NCBI GenBank assembly: GCA_035772785.1
Contig: JAOCPU010000001.1
Span: 2,418,001-2,482,000, forward strand
Direction of reading: 5' to 3'
Source: Phlebiopsis flavidoalba
Lineage: Eukaryota; Basidiomycota; Agaricomycetes; Polyporales; Phanerochaetaceae
Length of the DNA stretch: 64,000 bases
Below are positions 24,180-35,900 of this stretch, one piece after another. Numbering within the stretch: position 1 is the first letter of the stretch; each line of letters starts with the position of its first letter. The position numbers and the translations under genes were made by a program. Below the pieces are notes generated by a model, which saw nothing but the letters and a program-made list of their open reading frames with translations, searched no databases and was not told the origin of the DNA.

Positions 24180-25194
24180 AAATCCTGGAGTTCTACATGA
24201 CGGGCCCTCTGTAGACACCACCGGGTGAGATAATATCCCTACTCCGCATAGAAGACCACTGATCTTGAGGATTTTTTTTTCAGTCTTCGTGGCAACATCA
24301 CTACAACACATACGAATCGTCCCATTTAGAACATGATCCATTCCTACTCATCTTCCCTCCCGCAAGGGCACTCTATGTCACGACGCAGTTTGTGCTTCTA
24401 CGACACATTGTCGGATCAAGCGTATATTACTTAACGTAAGTCCTGTTCCTCCTCGTCTCTTTTTGACGGTGGCTGCCACGCGTTCCAATTTGCATGCTGA
24501 CATCACTTACAGGACCCTCTAATCCCACAACCTACGCCACCATTCGCTTGGATCAAGAATTTCTTTACATACCCGCCGACGTCGGAGGCCCCGATCAGGA
24601 CCAAGGCATTTTGATTTGTACGATACGAGTATATTCATTTTTTTTCAATGTGTTCAAAGAGCGTCTTATGTGTGTCGTTCTTGACACTAGGTATCATACC
24701 TACTATATGCCAACGAGACCGTACTATTGTCTCGGCGCGGCATGCCCTGAGACGCGACGTTAGCCTGCCACTTGGTTTCCGGACATGAGGACGGTCTGTA
24801 TCGGAGAAGCTTGTCAGCCTCCTACGGCGAGCGAGCGGTATGGACACGTAGATCGTGATTACGACGGCGGCGCTTCAAGTACGAGTGGTCTGTTTTTTGT
24901 GCTAAAACGCGGCGCGTGACGTTGCGTGTCGCTGACTATGGCTGTGGGGAAACTCAATCATGATCATCGCCCCCAATCAGGGCAGAGTTTGCGAGTTTCG
25001 TATACATCGGCGCTCCGTTACAAGCTACTCCTCATGAGCTGACTGTCATTCATGGAGTTTGTTTTGTGAGTGTCTTTATGCGCCAATCTAGTCAGGGGCT
25101 AACACACATGACCAGGTAATTGTACATAAGAGTGTACCCCTTCTCTCCACGCGGTGTCCGTTTAGCCCTTTCCTCCCTCTCATCTACGTACAAT
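24180..25194. other. Intergenic region
   Basis: Only short frames are seen. GTCAGCCTCC occurs at 24808-24817 but no TATA box or small gene follows it, so it may be chance. Confidence 0.35.
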
Positions 25195-27499
25195 ATGTAT
25201 GAAATTTTGACAGCTGGCCTCCTCATTTGCCTTCTGTTCATCTCGCTCCGAAAACGCCCATTGTTTCCCCCAGGACCCAGGGGCTGGCCGTTGGTCGGAA
25301 ATGCCTGGGATATACCTGAGAAGTTTGAATGGTTGACATATGAGAAGTGGAGTCGTAAATACGGTACTAGCCCTTCTTGCGTCTCTTTGAACCTTCCACC
25401 TTTCCAGCTGACTCGTACTCCCCAGACTCTGATATCATACACTTGCGACTTTTTGGGAACACATGTCATTGTGCTAAACTCTCAGAAAGCGACGCACGAA
25501 CTGTTAGACAAGCGATTCGGCCATTTATTCGGATCGGTCAGCGAACATCCAACCAAAGTTCCATTTCAATCTTACACTGTTCATCCCAGGCACCACCAAG
25601 TTATGCTACGAGATTTGTACGTTAGAGATAATGAACCCATTTGATTTTGAAGCTCACGGATTCGTATATAGCAATTGGATGGGACCAAAACATGACGTTC
25701 ATGGGATATGGGTGATGCGTGGAAGGAGCGCCGTCGACTGTGTTTCAACGATATTATAACAATGAAGAATCGCTCAAGTTTAGGCCGCGCGCATCTCTGG
25801 AGGCGAAGAAGACTGCTCCAAAGTCTTTTGCGAAGCCCAGATCGCTTTTTAGAACACTTTCGCAAGTACGTGACCTTATTCCACACCATACGGTACTCAT
25901 ACGTCCTTGATTTGGTACGATGACCCGCTGATGAAGATTAATGCGGTCTCCACCATCCTCTGGCGCCACGTACGGCATTGAGATACGAAGCGAAGACGAT
26001 CTTTTTTGTGACTCTGGCTCACAAGGCGTTTTACTCGCTAGCAGTAGCTGGAAACACTGTGCTCGTACTTAGGTGAGCGATCACAACACCGTTTGTGTCA
26101 TGGCGCCCACTCATTGTAATCTCAGTGGACTAACTTTCCTTTGTGTACGCGTGTCCATCATACCGCTCTTTCTTACGTTACAAAATCAGAACGGGGTTTT
26201 ACAGTACGTTACCTTTCCCTCATGGGCGGGCCTGGCGCCGGCTTCAAGCGGGACGCCGCAACCTGGAGGATTTTGGTGACCGAGATTTTCGATCGGCCCT
26301 TACCAGTTAGTAAAGGAAGCACTAGTAAGTCTCGTAGTAGCTATTAATTGGCGTTCTGTGTCTGACGGATCATCATCAGACCGATGGTAGCGCAAAGCCC
26401 CTCATATAGCTGCTGCTATGGCTGTCCGCATCGAATGTTCACGGATGGCGCCCTCAATGCGTTGGAAAGCGAAGGCGGTCATTCGTAGCGTATACAGGAC
26501 GGACTGCACTACGTAGGTTAGTGGATACATATTTAACAGTTTGACCTGCATTTGGCTGATTGGTATTTGAAAGGCGGAAACTGACCGTCAATAGTCATAA
26601 CTACTAATCCGTAATGTTTAGTCGTTGATATCGTCAAATCTAGAGTGTCTCATCACTCTGTCATTTGTTCTTGCAATGCTTCTATATCCTGAAGTACAGG
26701 CAAAGGCTCAGCGGAAATAGACGAGTGGTGGGCGCGGACCGTTTGCCTGAACACCAAGATAGAGACTTCCTTTCTTCATCACAGGCATTGCATTAAGAGT
26801 CTTTGAGGTACGTGTTATTTTGTGTGCTCGATCTTTCGAAGAGCTCTTCTAATCATTCCGTAAAGATGGCATCCTGTTGCCCCTCTCGGCGAGTTTTTTA
26901 GCGCATTCATCAACTCGACTCGGGGTTAATGCTACAGCCTTTTCAAAGCTTGTACCACACAGACTCATGGCGGATGACATGTACAATGGATTTTACCTTC
27001 CTGCGGGCTCCATCGTCGTAGGGAATACGTGGTATGTAGCTTCTAGCTTGAAATTATTCGAGAATAAACAGTTTTCGTCAGGGCACTATTACGGACCGCA
27101 ATGCATTACCCCAGCCCTGACAAGTTCAATCCAGATCGCTACATAACCCCTCAGGGCAAGCTCAATGAAACGTGCCGCGCGAGCACCACTGAGGCAGCGT
27201 TCGGCTTTGGTAGAAGAATATGTCCCGGCCGGCATTTTGCTCTGGACTACCATATGGATCACAGTGGCACACGTATTGGCCGCGTTTAAGATTGAGAAGG
27301 CAGTGAATAACTTGGGGGAAATCATTGAACCCAAAGAGGAGTTCACTCCTGGAATTTTAAGGCAAGCGCTCCTCGAATACGACTACCAATCACGCTGAAA
27401 GTACACGTGAACAGTTTCCCGGTGCCTTTCCAGGCACGATTTACACTTCGCTCTCCTGCTATGCGTTCTCTAGTGGAGAACTTGGACACTTACGAATAG
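25195..27499 (+). CDS. Cytochrome P450, tandem copy 2, frameshifted
   Basis: The best-preserved N-terminus of the five P450s: MYEILTAGLLICLLFISL is the membrane anchor, followed by F-P-P-G-P-R-G-W-P-L-V-G-N-A-W-D-I-P-E-K-F-E-W-L-T-Y. Next come S-D-I-I-H-L-R-L-F-G-N-T with V-I-V-L-N-S-Q-K-A-T-H-E-L-L-D-K-R-F (25467-25520), G-W-D-Q-N-M-like text near 25680, and after a poorly readable middle (25.9-26.8 kb, including the I-helix) HRLMADDMYNGFYLPAGSIVVGNTW (26960-27033). The heme loop is FGFGRRICPGRHFALD (27200-27250) with the cysteine ligand. It ends E-F-T-P-G-I-L-R, an intron, then F-P-V-P-F-Q-A-R-F-T-L-R-S and a TAG at 27497. It lies between the unrecognised gene and small gene C. Confidence 0.85.
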
Positions 27500-27856
27500 T
27501 AGATCATCTTGATATTCTATTGTGCTTATCTCATTCGCGTTCAGCGTACCAAGGCCAAGACAACGGATGGTGACCCGAAGGTTGCTAGAAGACCCCGCCG
27601 AGTCTCAATGACCGTATGTATTGGGCATAGTAGTACAATACGCCTGCATGGGTTGATTTTGTCAGCCTCGCGACGCTCAGACGATCGATAGGATGTCGGG
27701 CGAAGACCATTGTGGGCGCTATGAGGCTGACCACGGCGGGCTCATCTCAGTTCGGACGTGTACAAGTCTCGCATTTCGATTCTGACTCCCCCAGTACATC
27801 TTGTGCACGCACGCGAGCAACCTACCAACTACCCTCCCGCACAAACACATACCGCA
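27500..27856. promoter_or_regulatory. Upstream region of small gene C
   Basis: The segment contains GTCAGCCTC (27660-27668) and, in reverse orientation, GAGGCTGACC near 27722. A clear TATA box is not seen. A CA-rich leader precedes the ATG at 27857. Confidence 0.35.
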
Positions 27857-28779
27857 ATGTTCCGCCTCAGCTCCAAATTGCGCTCGCTTCGCAGGTCGAA
27901 GACGACCTCCCGCAACTCCCTCGACGACGCCAAGTCGATAGCGTTCTCCACCATCGTCCTGGCTGACGACGCTGCCGACGACGTCCTCAACCACTACTGC
28001 CCGCGCGTCAAGTCCGCCACCAACAACTTCGGCCTTCCACCACTCGTCCCCGTGGAGGAAGCTCAGCAAGATGCGGGAGGTCGTCTACCACTCCGTGCGC
28101 CACATCCCCGACCTCGAGCCGCCATCCGAGCCCGAGTGGGTCCCTAATGCCTGGCCACTTGGGTTCCGGTTGATTTCTCTGAAGGAGGCGGCGTGGAGGG
28201 ACGAGATCATGGCTTCGTCCTGAGGGGTTCGAGATGGAATAAGTGCCTGGTGCACACTCCGGCGGTGCGCAGACATTTCTTCTATCTTTAATTCTCTTTT
28301 CTCTCGGCTTGGGGGGGGTTGGGCAAGGTGGGTACGAGGGTCTTGGGGGTTTCAGTTGATGGGTGCGCGCAGCCATCAACTGGGTCTCTGAGGGCTCGAG
28401 TGCCGCTGAGCCACCGGGGCTCGTCGTCGTGTGCATCGAGGGCTGACGGCGGCGGGTGTGCGCGACCACAGTCGCTCGAGGTCTTCGGGCGCGCGCGCGC
28501 GTCGGGGCCCAGCGCCTTCCTGACTTGGCTGGTTTGGCTGCTGCGTTCGTGATAAAACATGAAACCCCAAAAACAAAACGGAAAAAGAAAAAGATAACAA
28601 AAAAAAAAAACAATTTGTTTTGGATGGATTGGAGACACACCAATAATACCTGCGGGCCCCTGGCGGGCTCGTGGCCACCTCTGCACTGACCACCTTTCTT
28701 CCCTTCTCAGACTGGCCGACCAGACCCCCACTGCACACGCGCACCCCCGACCCCGACCTGGCCCCGGAAATACCACTAA
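27857..28779 (+). CDS. Small ribozyme-tailed gene family, member C
   Basis: Exon 1 opens MFRLSSKLRSLRRSKTTSRN, a variant of the MPRF start with the same basic R-S-L-R-R-S-K. After a frame change the core reads K-M-R-E-V-V-Y-H-S-V-R-H-I-P, matching I-V-Y-H-S-V-S-H-L-P of member G, and the end has E-G-F-E-M-E before a donor GTGCGC at 28265. The intron, with an A-rich tract and a GGGCCCCTGGCGGGCTC hairpin near 28655, ends at AG 28709-28710. Exon 2 begins T-G-R-P-D-P-H-C-T-R and reaches a TAA at 28777 that overlaps a CTAAC branch-point-like sequence. Two indels are needed in exon 1. No function can be assigned. Confidence 0.6.
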
Positions 28780-28962
28780 CAGTTATCATCTCATCGTCTA
28801 GAATCACAAAAGGACTCGGGTGGGGGAGAGGGCCCTCCCCTCCCCTCACCGGGTCCAGCGGTGTCGCCGGGCGAGTGCGGTGAGTCTTCTGGACCCTACT
28901 GTGTGCGCTGTGAGCGAGACTGATCACCTCCACTTCTAGGCAACATTCGTACCGACGACGCC

Positions 28963-29116
28963 ATCCCGAGAGGAGGGAGAAGCTACATCTGCTCCTTGAA
29001 GGAAGAGCAGATGTAGTCCTCCCTAGCGCAGACCTTTCCGTTGGTCCTCGGGTATAAGTACTCGATCGAGGGTACTTGCAACCCTCGACGAGGAAACCAA
29101 CATACCCAAAATGCGC
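28963..29116 (+). ncRNA. HDV-like ribozyme candidate, copy C
   Basis: P1 pairs AUCCCGAG (28963-28970) with CUCGGGUAU (29047-29055, one bulge); the usual U-G pair is here C-G. The joint hairpin is CUACAUCUGCUC/GAGCAGAUGUAG (28982-29016), 12 perfect pairs. P2 is GCGCA (29026-29030) with UGCGC (29112-29116). P4 is UCGAGGGU/ACCCUCGA flanked by CUCG/CGAG. The last joint carries a 7-base insertion before UGCGC. Upstream, the leader helix GGUGUCGCCGG/CCGACGACGCC brackets a 60-base intron (28880-28939). Confidence 0.72.
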
Positions 29117-29759
29117 ACTCCTAGTTAGACATTTGAACATCTTGTTTCCTTGTAGCGATCGCGAGAATTTCGAATAAATTGTACAAGTATATTTGTTGTG
29201 GGATGGATGGGTCGAGCACAAGCTGAGAAACGCCGGAGAGGTCTTCAGAGATCAACTCGATCACGTGTACATCATTGCGCCACCACGCTGGAGGCGATAG
29301 TTTTTCTAGCCCACCGCAGGGCACTGGCCTGGCTCTGCTAGCAGACCGTGTTTGACACTGTGTGGTTAGTTGGCCCGCAGACTTAAAGGATACTATCGTA
29401 CACGACTCGTTTCAATATTAACGAGGATTTTGTGAAGAATTCATACAACACTTCAAGACTAGCGCCCAATGAAGAAGTCAATTAATTCACGACTACCATA
29501 TCGGCCTCGAAGAACAGGTCAAGTAAGTACTAGCAATACAAACCTCCGTGACAAACACAGTCTTTTTGAGCCTATGACCGCAGGACGTGCTGGCGAGCGG
29601 CAAGCTTGCGTTGAGCGAGAAAACCGGGCAGCCCCCGGTCAGCCTCAGCAGGCGTAAACTTGGGGTGCATTTGCCCGACTCCGCACACTACTTATACCTA
29701 GCACGAATACCCCCACAATCCTGACCCACTTCCGCTCCGCCCAGCTTATATATCCCACA
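29117..29759. promoter_or_regulatory. Intergenic region and promoter of small gene D
   Basis: GTCAGCCTC lies at 29638-29646. CTTATATAT starts about 15 bases before the ATG, and TACTTATACC lies near 29690-29700, so the true TATA box is uncertain. Nothing else is recognisable in 29117-29600. Confidence 0.45.
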
Positions 29760-30623
29760 ATGCCTCGCTTCAACTTCAGCATGCGCTCTCTTCGCGGGTC
29801 GAAGGCCGCTTCCCCTTCCCCTTCCCCTCGCCTTCACCTTCTCCCTCGACCTCTCCCGACATGTGCCACCCAGCGCCTTCGTCCCGCGTGAGGAGATCGT
29901 GTTCGTGTCGCTACACGCACGTCCAGGTCTTATCTCGCTGGATGAGGCGCGCCGCTCGACCGACATTATCTACCACTCTGTCAGTCATCTGCCCGCGCAC
30001 CCGAGGAGCCGCCGCTGCCCAGGTGGATCGTGGACGACCGTGGTGTGTACGTTCACGAACGTCGCATGGACAAGAGCGAGCTGCAGAGGCACCGGGATTA
30101 TATTCTTGGGGGTGCGTGCCGATACTTCGTTCTAGGATAAGTACGCTTCGTCTGGGCGTGGTGGGGGCTGGCGAGGAATACGCTGAGGCTCTCAGAGCTT
30201 CTTCTGTCGGCGGTGGGCGCAACAGCCATTGGTTGGAGCTCTGAGAGACCAGGTGTTTTCGAACCACCGGGGCTTTTCGTCGTTGGCCCCGATGGCTGAG
30301 AAGGAGGTGGCGCACGCAGCTGCTTGCTGGATGTCATCGAGGTTCGCGCGGAGATGAGCCCATGCGCCCTCTACCGTCTTTCTTGCTCTTTGATTTTCTG
30401 GTCTCTACCGTGGATAAGAAAGTAAACGAAAAAAGATATTTGAAACACTTGTATCCGTTACTCCGAGCCCCTGGCGGGCTCGGGGTCACCTCTGCACTGA
30501 TCCCCATCTTTCCCCTAGACTGGCCGACTAAACCACCACTGCGCGCACCCTCCGACCCCGAACCCATCTGGATTGTTCTCCTCTTGTCGGGTCAGAGGTG
30601 TTGTTGGGCCGTGTGTGCGGTGA
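29760..30623 (+). CDS. Small ribozyme-tailed gene family, member D
   Basis: The protein starts MPRFNFSMRSLRGSK, identical over this stretch to member G, followed by a Pro/Ser run. After frame changes it reads G-L-I-S-L-D-E-A-R-R-S-T-D-I-I-Y-H-S-V-S-H-L-P (29931-30000), then W-I-V-D-D-R-G-V-Y-V-H-E-R-R-M-D-K and H-R-D-Y-I-L-G. A donor GTGCGT lies at 30112 and the acceptor AG at 30517-30518. Exon 2 starts T-G-R-L and stays open to a TGA at 30621 inside the next splice donor. The hairpin CGAGCCCCTGGCGGGCTCG lies near the 3' end of the intron. D and G look like a recent duplicate pair at their N-termini. Function unknown. Confidence 0.65.
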
Positions 30624-30701
30624 GTCTACCACTCGTGGATGTCTTTTTGAGATCAATGCTGACGCCGATTCTCTGCAGGCAACACCCGTACCGGCGACAC
30701 C

Positions 30702-30845
30702 ATCCTGAGGGAAGGCCGGCCGCGCTACGTCCTTGGACGCATGCGCGGTCTTCCTGGCGCAGACCTTTCCGCGGTCCTCGGGATAAGTACTTGCGGAGCG
30801 GACTGCTCAGTGTGTCCGATGCTCCGCGAGGAAACCAACATGCGC
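30702..30845 (+). ncRNA. HDV-like ribozyme candidate, copy D
   Basis: This copy is nearly ideal. P1 is AUCCUGAG (30702-30709) with CUCGGGAU (30777-30784). The joint hairpin is CCGCGC/GCGCGG with CGUCC/GGACG above it. P2 is GCGCA (30757-30761) with UGCGC (30841-30845). P3 is GACC/GGUC with loop UUUCCGC. P4 is CUUGCGGAGC/GCUCCGCGAG (30790-30799 with 30821-30830) topped by GGAC/GUCC. Upstream the leader helix GGUGUUGUUGG (30597-30607) pairs over its full 11 bases with CCGGCGACACC (30691-30701), using G-U pairs, around a 59-base intron (30620-30678). P1 begins at the next base. Confidence 0.8.
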
Positions 30846-31439
30846 TTTAGTTATAATAAAAGTTTGCCTTGTTTGTGATGGATATGTGCTATGAACCGTG
30901 GACCATAGATGTTAGAGATTTTCCAAATCTCAAGATAGATGTGAATTAAGTCACGGTGGGTTTTCGAGGACAATACTAGGACAGCCCCGCGAAAACCAAA
31001 TGCGTCGCTGGCGGGGTTCGAACCTCCGCGCGTTTATCAGGCGCTAAAGTCACGCGCGTGCATCTAAGACGCGTCGCGCCAGAACCCGTTCTCTCTTCTT
31101 GTCTGCGACGACACCGACACCAAGACTCGCGCTGTGCTCGCTGTCGATAACCCTCAACGCTCCGGGTCCCCGTCCTTTCCTCGACACATCTTTCATCTAT
31201 GCCTACCCAGCTGCCCCAGCCAACTTTTGACCACTCCTCACCCAGGGTGCGACCTAACCCTAAGCATTCAATGGGCTCGCTGCCGTTCATCTTCCGCTCG
31301 ACGAGATACCTCTGGTTTTGGCGCAGTAGCAAGAGTGGCGGCTACTTGTTTCATCTGGGAGGGCACCAGTCGGTGCTCGTTCATGTCCTGAATCCTGCAA
31401 CTAGGTCCGTGCTCCGCTCAGTGTGGCCTAAAGACATAT
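30846..31439. other. Intergenic region with a tRNA-like segment
   Basis: Apart from the tRNA-like stretch described separately, this holds only short unrecognised frames up to the inverted-repeat element at 31440. Confidence 0.35.
31006..31092 (-). tRNA. Degenerate tRNA-like sequence
   Basis: On the minus strand GGTTCGAACCCC forms a T-arm with a B box. CGCG...CGCG could be a D-arm around GTCTTAGATG, which resembles the D-loop of leucine tRNAs, and CTGG/CCAG could be part of an acceptor stem. The anticodon arm does not pair properly, so the anticodon is not assigned. It is more likely a tRNA pseudogene or a tRNA-derived Pol III promoter than a working tRNA. The segment at 14.7 kb shares GCGACGCGTC and the same T-arm. 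Confidence 0.3.
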
Positions 31440-32956
31440 CATCAGGAAAAACGGCGGGGCTACTGAGATCTACGCGCTCTCCGTAGCGCCGGTACTGGGG
31501 TAGACAGGTACCCCTTTCAGTAGCTTCCGTAGCTGCCTCAACGTGCTCCGTAGTCAGACCGTAGCACTGCCGTAGTCGTTGGGTAGCTGCATGTTCTGCT
31601 CATTGTAGCGGTCACTTGTGGTCACAAAAATATATCCGAAGTCATTATAGATAGTATTGGAAACCGTAAGGTAAATACACAATGCTACACTACTCTAACA
31701 TGTTGTACAACTGGCTGCTCTCGCACTGGCTGCCCCACTGTTCACCTTCATGTCCCCTTGCTTGCGTCCACAATGTCTGTGGCCACGTCATTTGTACCCA
31801 TGTCATTAGGAGAGAACTGAATGATCTTATCCAACTCATATGTTGTGCCGCGCGTTATAGCATGTCCTCGTCAGCCAGCAGTGCGTCCTCTTCAACCATC
31901 TAGAGGCGTCCTCATCGGCCGGCACAGTGCATGGTCGTTGGCCAACCTTGCGCCTATCATCGTCGACCCGTACAGAACATCCTCGTTGGGCTCATACAGA
32001 AACACCCTTGTCGGCCCGTACAGAGCGTCCTCGTCGGCCTAGTGCAGAGGCATCCTTGTCGGCTAGCACAGAGTCCTCGTCGGCTAGTATGAAGTGTCCA
32101 CGTAGGCCAGTACAGCGTCCACGTTGGCCATAACAGCGTGTGATTGCTCGTCAGTCCATCGCAGCACATCCCTATCGACCAATCTCAGCGCGTCCTCGTT
32201 GGCCAAATGTTTTCACTTTTGAAGTCTGCATCCGCGAGTCCCCGTCGGCTCCACCCAAATTCTTGATCTTGTCTTTGCCAGTGTCACTGACGATGGGTCC
32301 AGTAACGCGTGTGAGTGCAGGAGAGACGTGAAAGGAACATGGTGGACGACCAGCCGTCGAAGATGGTGGCAACGGGGAAGATCGGGTGTCCTGGCAAGCG
32401 CCCGACGCGGTACCAGATGATGGCGACTGATGGCGGGAGGGCGCTCCACTTTAGGGCAGAACTATACCGGCGAACCTTGTCTTACCGGCATGGCCTGTTC
32501 AATAAATGAGCGTGTCCCCCGCTGCGGTGTCATATGTTTGTGTACTGACGTACCGGCCCCCCCCCGCACTGAGCTTGGAAACAAACTGGTCGTTTTGCCT
32601 CATCTTATCTGTACTGTGGCATTAGAGCTGATACAAGATGGAACAGATGCAAGCACAGCAACTTCCACGTCATGCCAATAGACTTACAGTTTCACTATGG
32701 ACTAAGGACCCGCTCCCGTCTTTGGAGTGGCACAATACGACTATCTTGCAACATTTGCAAGAAAGTAGAAACCTTACCGTGAGATCTTGGTAAGTTGTGG
32801 CCTACCGCCACCTCACGTTTACTAGAGCTACGCCGCTGGCTACGGAGAGCTACTCAATTGTGGCCGCGTCCTACTGGCGCTACTGACAGTGTGTAGGAAG
32901 CGCCTGCTACGGTAGAAAGCGCCCTACTTACGTAGTCAGGCGGCGTTTTCCTGATG
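31440..32956. mobile_element. Non-autonomous DNA element with terminal inverted repeats
   Basis: The left end CATCAGGAAAAACGGCGG (31440-31457) is repeated inverted at the right end as CATCAGGAAAACGCCGCC on the minus strand (32956-32939). The ends carry many subterminal copies of CCGTAG-like hexamers: on the plus strand at 31490-31570, and inverted (CTACGG-like) at 32828-32935. This is typical of transposase-binding subterminal repeats in non-autonomous elements. No transposase frame is seen in the 1.5 kb. A target-site duplication is not clear. The middle holds a minisatellite. Confidence 0.55.
31885..32205. repeat. Imperfect minisatellite
   Basis: Units of roughly 25-30 bases with the theme CAGAGCGTCCTCGTCGGCC recur about ten times with drift (for example near 31970, 32000, 32025, 32050, 32075 and 32190). 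It lies wholly inside the 31.4-33.0 kb inverted-repeat element. Confidence 0.6.
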
Positions 32957-35900
32957 ATCCGCCTGCAATGACCTCCTCTTGTTCGGCGTCTCTATCGCAT
33001 TCTCCAGAACGTGTCTCGAAAATGACAAAGAATCTCTGTACTTCTCAACGCGCACGCGCAAATCTCTGCCAGCGCGGCCTCGGGACCCCCGATCCTGTCT
33101 CTGCGGCTCTCGCTCGCGTCACACACAGAATACAGTATGTCATGTACTTTGTTTCATGGCGCCTTGGCCGTAGAGTAATGCGAAAGGGAAGGCTGTGTGT
33201 CAGAACGCACGAGATGACGCTGGTAATCAGGAGCCACGAGATTTCAAGTCAGGGCGAACCAGAGACGCGTTCGCGGCACCTCTACATTTTATACGTGAAC
33301 AAGTTGGAGCGAGCAGTGGTCACGCACCAGTCAGTCTTCGTGAGCTAGCAAACACACGCGCAAGACACGGAATGGATCTCGTACGGCGTTTCACGGCCTT
33401 GGTGTTTGTTTCCGATCTCGCTTACTCCTGTGCTTGATTCGACACACGAATATCCCAGCAAAAACTTTGTCATCACCTCATGCTCGTCTTCGATGCTTCC
33501 ACACGGAATGGCAGATATTGCCCAAGTGAGCACCTCGGCTACTCCCCTCGCGGTCGTGGCATTAACGCCTGCGCCCAACCCGGCGAAACGTTTTTCCGCT
33601 TGTATTTTCGGCTCGCCGCATGCTAACTCGTCGTCGTTCTCTACGCCGGCCTCCTCGCCCCTCTCCCGAGGCACATATGGCAGGTCACGACGCGAGATGG
33701 AGCCTGAAAGCGCCGGCGTTCGCAGCTAAAAAATCGGCGTGAGCTACGCTGCTAGGTGCAAGGTGTGGTTTCCCATGAAGGATGTTCAGCAGTTGGCTGA
33801 GAGACCGGACGGGTACCGTTCAGGACAGTGGCGCGGGGGCTGACTCTCATTGCTCTCGGGTGTGGGCCCACTAAGACACTTCCAGGACGGCTCAGCTGAA
33901 TGCTTTTGCATTCCACTAACGACCTTACGGCTAACCTCTTTACAGCAACGCAGGACAGATCACCATCTGATCCCCCAACACTCTGGCCTCTTTCATTACA
34001 GTGGGAATAGGCGGGCCACGTCCAATCCCCGCGAGGTAGTAAACCCGGCTCTCATTCTAGAATCCGTCCGCGCCTTCCTGTCTTGAGAGTGCACAGCGAC
34101 GCGTATGACTGTGCCGTCGTCTTGCGCCATCTTCTGTTTGCGCCTTGAGCTCTAACAGTCTCCGGGGCACGATTTCATTTTTCCCCGTCCCCTCGGCGTT
34201 TCGCATCTCGGCGCCGACCCGCGAAAGGACCCTTGCTCGCGCTCATTTTTGCTGGACTACATGCCCGCTCGTCCCGTTCCATTGGCTGGAAGGTCCTTCT
34301 GCTCTGTAACGCAAGCAGCTCAGTACATGGATAACGGGGCCTCCAGACCACTACACGCGTCGTTACTCTCTTCCCCTCCGTCTATTTTCTCTCGCTGATG
34401 GAAGCCGACCGGGCCCGGATATCCTCAGCCCGCATCTATGGCAGCTAAAGTGCGGAACCTGCGGACGCCCCGTACTCGAGTAGGTTCGTCTCGAGTCACT
34501 GTCTTGCGGTGCTTGTGCTTCGGGCCCAAAAGCTCTTGCGGTCTTCGAGGCTCCAGGAAGATATGCAGTGGCGTATGATTTCAAGGTGAATGGCTGCTGT
34601 GCATGGTGGGTATGCCGAGGGCGCGTATGAAAGAAGGGTGGTCGATGGTGACATTCACACAGACTACGGTGCTTTTATTTGAACGTGGGTTTGGGCGCGT
34701 GCCTGGCGAGCGGTCGTGAAAGTCGGAGGGGAGTTTTGATACTCTCTTTGGCGCGTTCGGCATTACACACAGAACGTCCCCGAAAGGAGCATTGAGCGAT
34801 TTTGGCGCAGAAGGTGACGCGCGTCTCCGTTGCAGCGTGCCTTTCATTGTTCAACATGAAGCCGGGAACGGTAGTGGCAGAGAAGCTGTGAACTCGGCGC
34901 CTCCGACGCCTTGAGCACTAGGAGTGCGTCGAGAAGTCCTGGCGGAGCAAGGGTCGGAGGAAAAGCTTGCGGTCGCGGTTCGCCCTGGCTCAGTTGCCAT
35001 GTTCACCGAGCCGGGGACGGTTGGACGCGGTGGGGGGGATGACGGCGCTCCGATAATCGACAGCCAGGTCGTAGTGCAGAAGGAAGTCGTGCTGGATTTT
35101 GTGGGTAGTCGGCTAGAAGTGAAAAAGGTCTTCGAAAGCGGCGGTGGGAGAAATGCTCTACTGCTGAATATAAGAGCGTGCTGAATTTTTGGCCTACACA
35201 CTCCAATGTATGCCTTCGTGGTGTGCGAGTATTTTGACAATGTCAGAATTTTCAGATGTATCGTATCTCTCTCATTAGTGGGGTCCTTTCACCTATCTTC
35301 ACCAACTTACCTGAAAGCTTAATTGCTGATCGAAGTCACTGATCCCGGGTTGTAGGATACGAGTCGTCCCCCCCCCCCCTCCTTCTGCGTGGATACACTT
35401 GCGCTCTCTCGGGCAGCATTGTCAGACACATTGTTAGCAATGGCATGCGATCACCCTGTTTCATATCACTATGCTTGATTGCACATCTCCTAGTAGCTAG
35501 GTACAGCGAGAGTCTGCTGTGATTATCATGTGCGTGATTACCCCTTGGGTTCTGTCTAACTTCATAAGTATGAGACCTAACCTCAGTTTAGGTATGTAAC
35601 ATATACTCCATGCTCCTACCGTTACATTCACCCAACGATGAATTTCCCATCTCTATGACACGAGCCGAGTTCCTGAGACCATATCGTCCGAGCCATATCG
35701 CGCTCCGATCAGGTTATACCCAGCTCGCTATGAGCACTCCGTCGCAGCGCACGTCGGGGAAGGTCCTCATCGCCGACATTGACCTATGCGTCTTCAATGA
35801 ACCCTTTTGTCTTTCCCCACTTCCTGCTAAATCCTTTTTACCGCCCTAGATCACGGGGGGGGGGGGGGTCATGTAGTTGACACCTCTAGTGTGATTATGA

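Noticed and set aside
31885..32205. CRISPR-like array
   Set aside because: The units are imperfect tandem repeats without unique spacers in a eukaryotic sequence; a minisatellite explains them.
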